Source of the DNA: Thermoanaerobaculia bacterium
GTDB lineage: Bacteria; Acidobacteriota; Thermoanaerobaculia; Multivoradales; JAHEKO01
Assembly (NCBI GenBank): GCA_945787635.1
Contig: CALZIK010000193.1
Coordinates: 1 to 64,000 of the forward strand
Direction: 5' to 3'
DNA: 64,000 bases
Below, one piece after another: positions 1 through 7,899 of the stretch (the first letter of the stretch is position 1; each line of letters opens with the position of its first letter). A program made the translations under genes and the position numbers. The notes under the pieces are model-generated. The model made no database searches. It had not been told where the DNA came from and saw only the letters and a program-made list of their open reading frames with translations.

Positions 1-253
1 CCCGGTGCGCGGCGAAGGGGCGTTCGTCGCCCGATCCTGCGCCGCGTGCCACGGCGGCGGCCAGGCGTCGGCGCACGAAGGGCCCGATCTTGCCGGAACC
101 GCGGCCGTTCGCTCCGCTCCCGCCTTCATTGCGGCTTTGTGGAGCCATGCGCCGGTGATGAAGGAAGCGATCCTCGGGGAGGGCAAGCCCTGGCCCGAGT
201 TGTCGGGCGACGACTTGCGCAACCTGCTCGCGTACCTCCAGCTAGACCACTAG
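1..253 (+). CDS. C-terminal part of a c-type cytochrome (5' end outside window)
   Basis: The reading frame enters from the left edge and stops at 253, so only about 83 residues are visible. They contain one heme-attachment motif, CAACH, near the visible N-terminus, followed by a glycine-rich stretch, a possible distal Met (APVMKEA) and a C-terminal helix ending in LLAYLQLDH. This is the layout of a small class I cytochrome c domain, which would act as a periplasmic electron carrier. A GTG at position 5 could be read as a start, but it would leave no signal peptide, so truncation by the window edge is much more likely. It converges on the NrfD-type gene, whose operon also carries cytochromes. 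The short gap (254-361) holds a 6-bp hairpin at 272-286 without a T-run. Confidence 0.75.
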   Translation, partial: PVRGEGAFVARSCAACHGGGQASAHEGPDLAGTAAVRSAPAFIAALWSHAPVMKEAILGEGKPWPELSGDDLRNLLAYLQLDH

Positions 254-361
254 TCCGACCTCGAGCCAACGGTGTTCGGAGAACACTCTCTCGAAAACGC
301 TCGGGCCTCCAGAGTGGGCTAACGACCATGACTCTCGGGCCGAAGCGCGAGGTATGCAATG

Positions 362-1594
362 TCAGTCCGCAGTCGTTCCCGATGCCGCGGCGCTCTCCGA
401 AGCCGCAAGCGAAGCCTCCGGCCACGGAGGCAGCAGCTTGATCAAGATGTAGAGAATGAGGAACGGCAGAATGAGGAGGCCAATGGAGGTTAGCAAGCCC
501 TCGATGCCTCCCAACTCGAGCTTATAGACCGTCAACCCACGGAGACTCTTTGAGAAGAGTTGTCCTCCGATCACCACGTTCCAGCGCGTGCCGAAGATCC
601 CAACCTGCACCAGCAACGCGGCAATAAAATAGGCGACCCGCTTGAGCTCGGTCGGAAGCCGAGAAAAACGAGAATAGGCGAGCATCAGCAACGGAGAGAT
701 GGTTCCGATGAGAATCTGAACGATTGTAAGGCTGATGTAGAGCTTGCTGACAATCAACTCCGAGAGGATCCCGATCGACTCCTCTGACTCATACAGCCGA
801 TGAATGAAATCCAGAATCTCCAACGAGAAGTCCACGATCAGCGCGTAGAGCAGAAAGGAGGCCAGCTTGTCGAGACAGGCCATGTCCGGTTGCTTGCGGC
901 GAACCAGCGTCGTCACGTAATAGATCAGAAGAACCAACGAAATGCCTGAGACGATGGCCGAGAACAAGAACACGATGGGCATGAGCACGCTGCTCCACCA
1001 CGGATTCGCCTTGACCGATCCGAAAATAAAGCCGACGTAGCCGTGCAGCAAGAAGGCCGATGGGATGCCGATCAAGGTGATCGTGTGAACGGCCTTCTTG
1101 TCGAACTCAACGGCCTCCGGTGAGAGGTCCCGCGAGCCCAGCGTGATCACCCAGTAGAGGAGCTTCTTGAACGCTCCAGCCTTTTCGCCCCACTTGACCA
1201 GATCGGCCCGGTAGTCGAACCAAATCTCCAACAACAATACGAGCATCAAATACCAGGCATACACAAACCCGAACATGGCCATTGCCGATTTGAAGTGCGG
1301 GGTGAGGAAGATCTCGAACGAGCGCTCCGGGTGCCCGAGGTGGGCGAGCAGAGGCAGCGGTGCCACCAGCAGGAAGGCCAGAGCCGTCAGCAACGCCAGT
1401 CGGTAGGTGGGTTCGAGTTCTTTCACTTTGAAGACCTTCTCCAGCGAGGCCAGAATGAAGGCACCAGCTACCAACCCGGTGATGTATGGATAGAGCACCA
1501 CCAGCAGGCCCCAATGAAGCTCGATCTCATTGGGATAGATGAAGCCCGAGATCTGCTCGACGGCCGATTGCAGGCGCTCCAGATGCTGCTCCAC
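362..1594 (-). CDS. NrfD/PsrC-type membrane quinone-interacting subunit
   Basis: A 410-residue polytopic membrane protein with about nine or ten hydrophobic segments, starting at Tyr/Leu-rich GLLVVLYPYITGLVAGAF and including the family-like segment LALLTALAFLLVAPLPLLAHLGHPER. NrfD/PsrC proteins carry no heme of their own; they exchange electrons between the membrane quinone pool and a partner four-cluster ferredoxin on the periplasmic face. That partner ends only 4 bases upstream. The Pro/Leu-rich loop followed by HLGHPERSFEIF matches the quinone-site region of the family. The C-terminus is a low-complexity Ala/Ser tail. It is the last gene of the minus-strand electron-transfer operon. The family call is firm; the direction of electron flow cannot be read from sequence. 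Confidence 0.88.
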   Translation of the reverse strand: MEQHLERLQSAVEQISGFIYPNEIELHWGLLVVLYPYITGLVAGAFILASLEKVFKVKELEPTYRLALLTALAFLLVAPLPLLAHLGHPERSFEIFLTPHFKSAMAMFGFVYAWYLMLVLLLEIWFDYRADLVKWGEKAGAFKKLLYWVITLGSRDLSPEAVEFDKKAVHTITLIGIPSAFLLHGYVGFIFGSVKANPWWSSVLMPIVFLFSAIVSGISLVLLIYYVTTLVRRKQPDMACLDKLASFLLYALIVDFSLEILDFIHRLYESEESIGILSELIVSKLYISLTIVQILIGTISPLLMLAYSRFSRLPTELKRVAYFIAALLVQVGIFGTRWNVVIGGQLFSKSLRGLTVYKLELGGIEGLLTSIGLLILPFLILYILIKLLPPWPEASLAASESAAASGTTAD

Positions 1595-1598
1595 TCGA

Positions 1599-2384
1599 CT
1601 ACCTCACCTCTCCGTCCAACTCCGAATAGAAGACCTTCGGCTCGGTATTGAGAGCCGGCTTGAGCACCTGAAGCGAGCTTTTCCGCATCAACCGCCGCAA
1701 AGGGCTGGCCAATGCGTTGAGCTCGCCGAATATCCTGGCGCCCGTCGGACAGACCTCGACACAGGCTGGCAGCAGCCCCTGCGTGATTCGGTGATAGCAG
1801 AAGGTGCACTTGTCCGCGGTGTTGGTCCGTGGATCGAGGTAGCGGGCGCCATACGGACAGGCTTGGATGCAGTAGCGACAGCCGATGCAGTAATCGCTGT
1901 CTACCAGGACTACTCCATCGTCGGTTTTGAACGTCGCCCCCACCGGGCATACCTGGACGCATGGCGGGTTGTCGCACTGATTGCAGAGCTTGGGAACGAA
2001 GAAGGAGCGCAACACGTCACCCTCTCTCTCCTCTCGGGGAAAGCCCCGAATTCCTCCCTCGGGGCTGTCTACCGATACTTCACCGTCGTTGTGGATGACG
2101 TAGCGTTCTACCCAGGTGCGAAAGTAAAAGGGCTCTCGGGGGACATCGTTCTCCGCCTTGCAGGCTTCGACGCATTTGCCGCAGCCGATGCATTTGTCGA
2201 CCTGGATCCCCATGCCGAAGTACCGCTCCGCAGTCTTCGAGTCACCCTGACTGGCTTCGGCGGCATCGGAGCCAAGAGCCAGTGGCCCCAGGACGGTGAC
2301 CACCGCCGCCGAGCACGGAAGCTGAAGCGTTTTCACCAGGAACTCCCGCCGCGGGAACTGTCGCTCGTCGTGCTGTCCGGCCAT
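1599..2384 (-). CDS. Tat-exported 4x[4Fe-4S] ferredoxin subunit (PsrB/NrfC type)
   Basis: A 261-residue iron-sulfur protein. The start at 2384 was chosen because it directly precedes a twin-arginine signal, PRREFLVKT at residues 11-19, followed by a hydrophobic stretch; the open frame runs further upstream but there overlaps the octaheme gene. Sixteen cysteines form four cluster motifs: C65/68/71/75, C134/137/142/146, C166/169/172/176 and C193/196/208/212. This is the standard fold of PsrB, NrfC and DmsB, which pass electrons between NrfD/PsrC and other redox subunits. The gene lies 2 bases after the octaheme cytochrome and 4 bases before the NrfD gene. No molybdopterin catalytic subunit is encoded in the operon, so the cytochromes are its likely partners. 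Confidence 0.9.
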   Translation of the reverse strand: MAGQHDERQFPRREFLVKTLQLPCSAAVVTVLGPLALGSDAAEASQGDSKTAERYFGMGIQVDKCIGCGKCVEACKAENDVPREPFYFRTWVERYVIHNDGEVSVDSPEGGIRGFPREEREGDVLRSFFVPKLCNQCDNPPCVQVCPVGATFKTDDGVVLVDSDYCIGCRYCIQACPYGARYLDPRTNTADKCTFCYHRITQGLLPACVEVCPTGARIFGELNALASPLRRLMRKSSLQVLKPALNTEPKVFYSELDGEVR

Positions 2385-2386
2385 CT

Positions 2387-3079
2387 TCAGCTCTCCGGGT
2401 GATGGGGGTAGTGGCACTGCCAACACAGGTAGCGCTCGCCGTGATCGCGCAGATCGACGCGTGGGATGTCGGCCGGACTGTCGGCATTCTCCGAATGACA
2501 CCCGCCGCAGAACTCCCTCGCCGTTGGCTTTCGGGGTAGGAAGGAGCGCGGATTCTCGCGGTGCTCGGCCCGCGCGTCGTGGCAGGTCTCGCACTCGAGC
2601 GTCAGGTGATGAGACACCGCTTTGGTCCTGGCGATCTGCGCGTGGCACGCTGAGCAGGATTCCGGCACCTCCGGCGGCGTGGGATCGTGCGGGTCGTGAC
2701 AGCCGATGCAGGCCTGGAGAGGGTTGTGAAGGCGTTCGATGATCTGCGGGAAACCGGTAGGGCGCGGCGACAGGTATTCGTGACACGAAAGACACTCGGC
2801 ACCGCGCTCGCGGGGAATCAGGGGTGTCTGGGATTCAACATCCTCGGCGTGCGCTGCCGCGGGGCCGTGGCACACTTCGCACGACACGGTCCGGTGGAAG
2901 GACCGGCTCTTCATCGCCCCCTCGCTGTCGTGGCACTCGACGCATACCTGCCAGCCCGCATAGCGAAGCGGCTGCGCGGCAACCACATCGACCGCATCGG
3001 CTCTGTAGTGACCGGTTTCGCCAAACGACGCCGGAACGAAGCGGCCTCTCAACACCAGCAACACGGCCACCGCCGCCAC
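2387..3079 (-). CDS. Octaheme c-type cytochrome, membrane-anchored
   Basis: About 230 residues with eight CxxCH motifs: CVECH, CEVCH, CLSCH, CIGCH, CSACH, CETCH, CGGCH and CWQCH. Many extra histidines could serve as distal ligands. The N-terminus is hydrophobic (AAVAVLLVL) and looks like an uncleaved anchor. The listed start is a GTG at 3079, but the frame stays open to a stop at 3163, and the extra residues (LRIWRIPDQVIRLAVVL) look like the front of the same transmembrane helix; no ATG, GTG or TTG lies in that extension. The true start is therefore uncertain. The protein is too short for known octaheme nitrite or tetrathionate reductases and more likely wires electrons between the 11-heme cytochrome and the ferredoxin/NrfD pair. 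Confidence 0.82.
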   Translation of the reverse strand: MAAVAVLLVLRGRFVPASFGETGHYRADAVDVVAAQPLRYAGWQVCVECHDSEGAMKSRSFHRTVSCEVCHGPAAAHAEDVESQTPLIPRERGAECLSCHEYLSPRPTGFPQIIERLHNPLQACIGCHDPHDPTPPEVPESCSACHAQIARTKAVSHHLTLECETCHDARAEHRENPRSFLPRKPTAREFCGGCHSENADSPADIPRVDLRDHGERYLCWQCHYPHHPES

Positions 3080-3311
3080 CAGAACAACGGCTAGACGTAT
3101 TACCTGATCAGGTATTCGCCAGATACGCAGAACGAACTCCCGAGTAGGGGAAGTGCTCGATTACCACTGCATGATGCGACGAGACCTACGCCACCGCCAA
3201 CTACCGAGCGGGCGGGACACACGACTTTCCGAGCCACCCGTTGAGGTAGGTTCTCGGTTCTTGAAACGATGCCGAACTTACTCAGCGAGCCGGATAGGCA
3301 AAGGTGGATCC

Positions 3312-5084
3312 CTACCGGGTGCTCACTGTCGCTCGTGCCTCGCGCCGCGAGAGGTCTCGGATCTTGAGACCGAGCGCGATCAGGGTCGCGACGATAGCGA
3401 TCAGGGACAGCGCCAGCCAGCGTCGCCGAGCCTGAATCTCCTCCTGAGCCTCAAACCCCAGCGCGATCGCGGCTCTCGCGTGCTCGAGACCTCGGGCATG
3501 CGTTTCGAGAAAGCCGCTGCCTTCGGCCGCGGTGAAGCCGTGCACCTGAACCTCGAGTCCGATCTCGGCATCGACGGCCTGATCCACTTCCAATTGCGCG
3601 TCCCGGACCTCAACGCCGCCGCGATGCGCTCGCAGGACGACTCGTTCGGCACTGCCAATGAGACTGGTGAGCTCGCTCATGCGCGTCAGCAGATCGATGC
3701 CGGTGACCGCTCCCGGTGTCGAATCGCTGACCATCGCGCCGGTGACGTGGCAGCTGTTGCAGCGCGTAATCGGCGTCCGCACCTCCTCACCGGAGGTCGG
3801 ATCCGTATGGGTGTAGTAGGTCTTGCCGATCCGGAACTTCTGGAACAAGTTGCTGAACTCGGGCCGCATCAAGGGAAGGCCTGCTTCGTCGATCTCGCCC
3901 GATACCGAATGCTGGCTCAAGTCGCGTGCCTGGTCCACCAGCCAATCGAACCGAGTGCTGCCTTCGAGGCCCTCCGCGGTCGCCTCGGCGAAGAGGCGTT
4001 CGAGAACCTCCGAGTAGTTGCGCATCGAGGCGACAGGCTCCGACATCTCGTCGGCGACGCCGGCCGAACCTTCGTGACAGAACGCGCACGGCGTTTCCGG
4101 CAGCTGGCCGAACATGGCGACCGTGGGGCGCACGGTGCCATGATTGTTGTGGCACGACGTGCACTCACCGAAGTGCCGTATGCCGGTGACCCAGACCTGC
4201 GGCTCGGGCGGCTCGTGACAGGCGGGGCAGCCCTCGTCCCCGGCGTCGACCAAGTACTCATTATGCTCCTCGAAGCCGCTGTGCTTCGGGCTGGCGCGGA
4301 AGAGCTCGGCCTCGCGGCCGTGACATTGCCCACAGACAAAGGTGACCGAGTCCAGGCCGGGCGGGCTGGCGCCGTGGTTGCCATGGCAGTCGTTGCAGGT
4401 CGGAGCGGAAAGGTCGTCTCGATCGAACATCGCCGCGGCGTGGACGCTGCGCTGCCAGCGCGCGTGCTGATCGACCGGCAGCGGCCTGCCATCGGACAGG
4501 GTGTAGCCGGCCATCTTCTCGGCATCGGAGTGGCAGGTGGCACAGGTATCGGCGACGTTGGTGGGGTAGACCCTCGATTCGGGATCACCGATGCGGCGCA
4601 TTCCGTGCACACCATGGCAGCCGACACAGGTTGCGACGTTGGCGTCGCCCGCGGCCAGCGCGACACCGTGGTGACTGGTGGCATACTCGCGTTCCTGGTC
4701 GACTCGAGCGTCCGGGCGGAAGCGCCGCATGTAGGACGGGCTGGAATGGCAAGAGCCACAGAAGCCGGGGATCTCGGCTCGCTCGGGCACCCCCAGATAC
4801 GGATTGGGATTAAAGCCCTCGTCCTTGGCGGCGAACATGTCGTCGGCGACCGACAGCGCTGGGTTGCCGCCGTGGCAGTCGTGGCACGAGAGGCCGACCT
4901 CGGCGTGAACGTCGGCACGAAGGTACTCCAAGATCGCCAGGTCCTCGGCTTCGAACAAATCCGTGTCGCCATGGCAGGTCGTACACGAGGTAGGACGTAG
5001 CTCTACGCCTTGCGCAGGTGCTCCGGCGTAGACAAGACCTACGACCAGCAGCGTCTGCCACTTCTTCGTTGCAGCGCGAGTCAT
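3312..5084 (-). CDS. 11-heme c-type cytochrome with C-terminal membrane anchor
   Basis: A 590-residue secreted multiheme cytochrome. It begins with a signal peptide (residues 1-26) and carries eleven CxxCH motifs: CTTCH, CHDCH, CGSCH, CVGCH, CATCH, CNDCH, CGQCH, CPACH, CTSCH, CAFCH and CNSCH. Several are followed by His-Gly or Asn-His as in doubled-CxxCH proteins. After the last heme comes a heme-free, helical region of about 150 residues, then a hydrophobic anchor ([18 protein letters not shown]) and a basic tail, so the heme domain should face the periplasm. Its ATG overlaps the cytochrome b stop by four bases (ATGA), which predicts coupled translation and a stable complex with cytochrome b. 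It occupies the place that cytochrome c1 or f takes in classical complexes. A 230-base gap, including the uncertain start of the octaheme gene, follows. Confidence 0.88.
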   Translation of the reverse strand: MTRAATKKWQTLLVVGLVYAGAPAQGVELRPTSCTTCHGDTDLFEAEDLAILEYLRADVHAEVGLSCHDCHGGNPALSVADDMFAAKDEGFNPNPYLGVPERAEIPGFCGSCHSSPSYMRRFRPDARVDQEREYATSHHGVALAAGDANVATCVGCHGVHGMRRIGDPESRVYPTNVADTCATCHSDAEKMAGYTLSDGRPLPVDQHARWQRSVHAAAMFDRDDLSAPTCNDCHGNHGASPPGLDSVTFVCGQCHGREAELFRASPKHSGFEEHNEYLVDAGDEGCPACHEPPEPQVWVTGIRHFGECTSCHNNHGTVRPTVAMFGQLPETPCAFCHEGSAGVADEMSEPVASMRNYSEVLERLFAEATAEGLEGSTRFDWLVDQARDLSQHSVSGEIDEAGLPLMRPEFSNLFQKFRIGKTYYTHTDPTSGEEVRTPITRCNSCHVTGAMVSDSTPGAVTGIDLLTRMSELTSLIGSAERVVLRAHRGGVEVRDAQLEVDQAVDAEIGLEVQVHGFTAAEGSGFLETHARGLEHARAAIALGFEAQEEIQARRRWLALSLIAIVATLIALGLKIRDLSRREARATVSTR

Positions 5085-6253
5085 GACTCAGACTCCGCCT
5101 TGACTCGCTGGGTGCCCCAGCGCAGAACGTAGACCAAGCCCACCGTGGCCAGCACCACCCAAACCGGTACCCAAGAGCGGTAGCCCCAAGCGGTCATGCC
5201 CACCATGTAGGCCAGCGCGACGACACCGATCACCGTGAACACAGGACTCCGCCCGGTGCGCTCGACGCCCTTGTCGATAAACGGCACCAACACCAGCAAC
5301 AGACCTCCCAGGGAAAAGAGCAGAATCGGGATCGCTTCGTATTCCACCCCGAAAATCTCGCCGCCCGGAACCAGCTTCAAGGTCTCGAACATGAACACGA
5401 AATACCATTCGGGTCGGATGTCCTTGTAGGCGGGTGCAAAGGGATCGGCTTTTTCACCCAGCTCCCAAGGGAACAGAGCCGCCAACGCGACCAGAACCCC
5501 TAGCGCCAGAAGCCAACCAAAGAGATCGCGCAAGGCGAAGTTCGGGAAGAATTTCATCGGCCGCCGTCTCTCGGCTTCTTCAGCGGCTCGCGGCGGCACG
5601 CTCATGCCCTGGATCTGGACCAGTAGAAGATGCACGACCAGCAGGACTGTGAGAAACGCCGGCAGGATGGCGACGTGCCAGCCGTAGAATCGCGACAGCG
5701 TCCCACCCGTGACTCTGTCCCCCCCGCGCAGAAAACGTAACGTCCACTCCCCGACAACCGGCAGGACGCCGGCGATGTCAGTGCCCACCTTGGTGGCAAA
5801 GAACGCCAGCTTGTTCCAGGGCAGGAGATAGCCGGAAAAGCCGAACGCCAGGGCCAGGAAAAGCAGGGCACAGCCGGTGATCCAGGTGATCTCGCGCGGC
5901 TTGCGATAACCCTTGGAAAAATAGACAGTCACCAGATGAAGAAAAGCGAAAAAGACCATCAGGTTGGCGGACCAGGAATGAAGCGAGCGGATCAGCCAGC
6001 CGAACGGCACGACCGTCATGATGAACTCGACCGACTCGAAGGCCTCGGCGGCCGACGGCCGGTAGTACAGCATCAGCATGATGCCGGTCAGAAGCTGAAC
6101 GATCAGGAAAAACAAGGTCATGCCACCGAAGTAGTAGATGACCGAGTAACGATGCAAGGGCACTGTCTTGTGCGACGCAAACTCCGTCGCCTTCGAAACC
6201 GGCACCCGGTTCTCGATCCATTCGCTGGCTGTGCGGAAGAGTCCAAGCATCAA
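5081..6253 (-). CDS. Cytochrome b (b6-type heme spacing, fused to C-terminal domain)
   Basis: A 390-residue diheme cytochrome b, the quinol-oxidising core of a Rieske/cytochrome b complex. The two helix pairs of heme ligands are visible: H92/H106 (13 residues between) and H193/H208 (14 between), the second spacing being typical of cytochrome b6. The Qo-site motif is PEWY at 281-284, within a C-terminal half that corresponds to b6f subunit IV, here fused into one chain. Eight or so transmembrane segments are evident. The start lies directly after the Rieske stop and the stop overlaps the start of the 11-heme cytochrome, so the three are expected to form one complex. Confidence 0.93.
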   Translation of the reverse strand: MMLGLFRTASEWIENRVPVSKATEFASHKTVPLHRYSVIYYFGGMTLFFLIVQLLTGIMLMLYYRPSAAEAFESVEFIMTVVPFGWLIRSLHSWSANLMVFFAFLHLVTVYFSKGYRKPREITWITGCALLFLALAFGFSGYLLPWNKLAFFATKVGTDIAGVLPVVGEWTLRFLRGGDRVTGGTLSRFYGWHVAILPAFLTVLLVVHLLLVQIQGMSVPPRAAEEAERRRPMKFFPNFALRDLFGWLLALGVLVALAALFPWELGEKADPFAPAYKDIRPEWYFVFMFETLKLVPGGEIFGVEYEAIPILLFSLGGLLLVLVPFIDKGVERTGRSPVFTVIGVVALAYMVGMTAWGYRSWVPVWVVLATVGLVYVLRWGTQRVKAESES

Positions 6254-6739
6254 TCAGGTCCTCGACACCACAATCTGCTCGGGTTGACCGACAGCCTTGA
6301 CGACGAGGTCGACCTTGAAAGCTTCGAGTGGTCTGGGCGGTGGACCGGCCACCACTTGGCCGTTCAGATTGTATTCGCCGTTGTGACAGTTGCACCAGAT
6401 CCGCTTCTTGTCCCTGTGATACTCGACGATGCAGTCGAGATGCGTGCAGGTGGCCGCGAAGGCGCGAAAGTCGCCCTCACCGCTGCGGACCAGAATCACG
6501 GGATCAGCGCCGAAACGAAGAATCTTGTAGCCCTTGTCGAGCAGCTCGGGATCGTTGGTGGCGCCCGCCTCGACCTGATTCATCGAGGCTTCGGGAATCT
6601 CGGGCGGGCTCACGAACCGCAGTACCGGGTAGGCCACCGAAGCGAACATCGCGCCGACCGAGGTGCCCAGAAACCAGTTGATGAAGCCTCTGCGTCCCGG
6701 ATCGGGAGGCCCGCTCAAACGCTCTGCGCTGTCCGCCAT
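6254..6739 (-). CDS. Rieske [2Fe-2S] protein
   Basis: A 161-residue Rieske subunit. The start at 6739 is preceded by a GAGGG-type ribosome site and puts the Tat-like signal anchor, GRRGFINWFLGTS, at residues 15-27, as usual for this family; the longer open frame upstream adds only non-homologous sequence. Cluster-binding box 1 is CTHLDC (98-103) and box 2 is CNCHNGEY (116-123): C98, H100, C116 and H119 bind the cluster, while C103 and C118 can form the disulfide. Box 2 has Asn in place of the usual Pro and Asn-Gly for Gly-Ser, so the midpoint potential may be low, as in menaquinol-oxidising complexes (inference). It is the first gene of the operon. Confidence 0.93.
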   Translation of the reverse strand: MADSAERLSGPPDPGRRGFINWFLGTSVGAMFASVAYPVLRFVSPPEIPEASMNQVEAGATNDPELLDKGYKILRFGADPVILVRSGEGDFRAFAATCTHLDCIVEYHRDKKRIWCNCHNGEYNLNGQVVAGPPPRPLEAFKVDLVVKAVGQPEQIVVSRT

Positions 6740-6875
6740 TGGTTCTTGCCCTCTTTGTTTGCCGATGCTGTCAACACCTCGAGGCACTGTGGAGGCCGAT
6801 GCCCGCTGCATTGTCCGGGAAGCCCGGGTGCGCGGCACCACCCGAAGGGGTGGCAAGTGCTCTTGCTACTCTCTC

Positions 6876-6881
6876 ATTATA
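6876..6881 (-). promoter_or_regulatory. Candidate -10 box (TATAAT) for the Rieske/cytochrome operon
   Basis: On the minus strand the sequence reads TATAAT, a perfect -10 hexamer, about 137 bases upstream of the Rieske start. No good -35 hexamer is present 16-18 bases upstream (the best is TTCGAC), so an activator or an alternative promoter may be involved. Confidence 0.35.
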
Positions 6882-7018
6882 CTTTCCGCCACTCTCCGTC
6901 GAAGAGTCCAGAGAGCTGATCATGCCAGGATCCCCGTTATGCCGTGGCTGCCGGATAGTGAACTTGGCGCGGGCAGCGGAACGTGAAGGCAATACCCCGC
7001 TGGGTGGGTCATTTCACT

Positions 7019-7042
7019 ATTCGAACGGATAGGAGCTCGAAT
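7019..7042. promoter_or_regulatory. Inverted repeat upstream of the sigma-54-like promoter
   Basis: ATTCGA and TCGAAT flank a 12-base spacer, 20 bases upstream of the -24 element. The symmetry and position would suit a regulator-binding site, though enhancer sites for sigma-54 are usually further upstream. No consensus is recognised. Confidence 0.3.
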
Positions 7043-7061
7043 CGGAGTTTGTCGATACCAT

Positions 7062-7077
7062 TGGCACAAGTTTGGCA
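7062..7077 (+). promoter_or_regulatory. Sigma-54-type -24/-12 promoter
   Basis: The sequence TGGCACAAGTTTGGCA has the invariant GG (7063-7064) and GC (7075-7076) separated by exactly ten bases, with a full TGGCAC at -24. Compared with the TGGCACG-N4-TTGCA consensus it differs at two positions. Transcription would start near 7088, giving a leader of about 40 bases with a GAGAGGAGAAG ribosome site before the GTG start of the c554-like cytochrome at 7129. Confidence 0.6.
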
Positions 7078-7128
7078 TCTGCAAGCTTAGGCGCCTATCG
7101 TGCCCACCATGATCGAGAGGAGAAGAAA

Positions 7129-7725
7129 GTGAAATATCGAATCGCACTGCTTGGAGCCCTTCCCGCGGTTCTCGTGTTCGGAACCTTCCTGGCACTGATG
7201 ACGGCGCCCGCGACCGCGGAGGACTTTGCGTACATCGGCTCGAAGAACTGCAAGAAGTGCCACCTGAAGGAATACAAATCCTGGGAGGCCACGACCATGG
7301 CCACGACGTTCGACGCGCTCATGCCCGGAGAACGGAGCGAAGCCAAGCTGACGGCCGGTCTCGACCCGAACGTCGACTACACGAAGGACGAGGCCTGCGT
7401 GAAGTGTCACGTTACGGGCTACGGCATGACCGGCGGTTTCGTTGACATCGAGACCACGCCGGAGCTGGCGAATGTGGGCTGCGAAACCTGCCACGGCCCA
7501 GGCGGAACCTACGTCGCCGACGAGCTCATGAGCCTCAAGAACAAGGAGTACAAGCTCGCCGACGTGGTCGCCGCAGGGATGGTGGAGAAGGTGGGCGAGG
7601 CTCAGTGCACCGGCTGCCACAATGACGAGAGTCCATTTGTCGCGGAAGGCTACGTTTTCGACTTCGAGGCCAACAAGGACAACGGCACCCACGAGAAGTA
7701 CCCGCTCAAGTACAGCCACGACTAG
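7129..7725 (+). CDS. Cytochrome c554-like tetraheme protein
   Basis: A 198-residue secreted cytochrome with four CxxCH motifs: CKKCH, CVKCH, CETCH and CTGCH. The sequence after the signal peptide, AEDFAYIGSKNCKKC, and the segment with CHVTGYG and CETCHGPGG match the cytochrome c554 superfamily of periplasmic electron carriers. The GTG at 7129 was chosen because GAGAGGAGAAG lies just upstream and it begins a normal signal peptide (VKYRIALLGALPAVLV, cleavage near TAPATA-E); earlier in-frame starts would add a charged, non-signal leader. Its promoter appears to be sigma-54 dependent. It is divergent from the Rieske/multiheme operon and may act as its soluble partner (inference). A GC-rich repeat-like segment begins at its stop codon. 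Confidence 0.88.
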   Translation: MKYRIALLGALPAVLVFGTFLALMTAPATAEDFAYIGSKNCKKCHLKEYKSWEATTMATTFDALMPGERSEAKLTAGLDPNVDYTKDEACVKCHVTGYGMTGGFVDIETTPELANVGCETCHGPGGTYVADELMSLKNKEYKLADVVAAGMVEKVGEAQCTGCHNDESPFVAEGYVFDFEANKDNGTHEKYPLKYSHD

Positions 7726-7863
7726 TGCGCGGTGAGGCGCCAGCTGCGCAAGGCGCGACGAGCGAGAGTATCGGGCTACACGCGAACGAGGAGCAACGCC
7801 GCCCAGCGGGATGCTGCGCCGCGCGAATGTAGAGAAACCTGCTGCGCGGTACGCTAGTGCGCG
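7722..7863. repeat. Possible small inserted element bounded by 10-base direct repeats
   Basis: CTAGTGCGCG occurs at 7722-7731, where it contains the TAG stop of the c554-like gene, and again at 7854-7863. The 122 bases between them are GC-rich, contain no open frame of note and no clear terminal inverted repeats. The arrangement resembles a non-autonomous element or dispersed intergenic repeat with a target duplication, but only one copy is visible in this window. Confidence 0.4.
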
Positions 7864-7899
7864 AGGGGTGGCCCGGGATTGGCGCCGGGCCGCTACTGC

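Larger units (their letters stand above)
6740..7128. other. Divergent regulatory region between the Rieske operon and the c554-like gene
   Basis: This 389-base stretch holds no credible gene; the open frames crossing it show no domain, no ribosome site and GC-biased composition only. It must contain the promoters of two divergent cytochrome units. Visible signals are a TATAAT on the minus strand at 6876-6881, a sigma-54-like element at 7062-7077 on the plus strand, and an inverted repeat ATTCGA/TCGAAT at 7019-7042. Confidence 0.6.

Noticed and set aside
272-286. Small hairpin GTGTTC-GGA-GAACAC between the first two genes as a terminator
   Set aside because: Only a 6-bp stem with a 3-base loop and no T-run follows; too weak to list as a terminator.
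3153-5000. A 615-codon plus-strand open frame opposite the 11-heme cytochrome
   Set aside because: It is a shadow of the minus-strand gene: the minus strand shows eleven regular CxxCH motifs, a signal peptide and an anchor, while the plus frame has no domain and only GC-driven openness.
1-7725. Nitrite, tetrathionate or hydroxylamine reductase as the function of the multiheme proteins
   Set aside because: The octaheme protein is far too short for known octaheme reductases, and no CxxCK or similar active-site heme motif is present, so electron transfer is the safer call.
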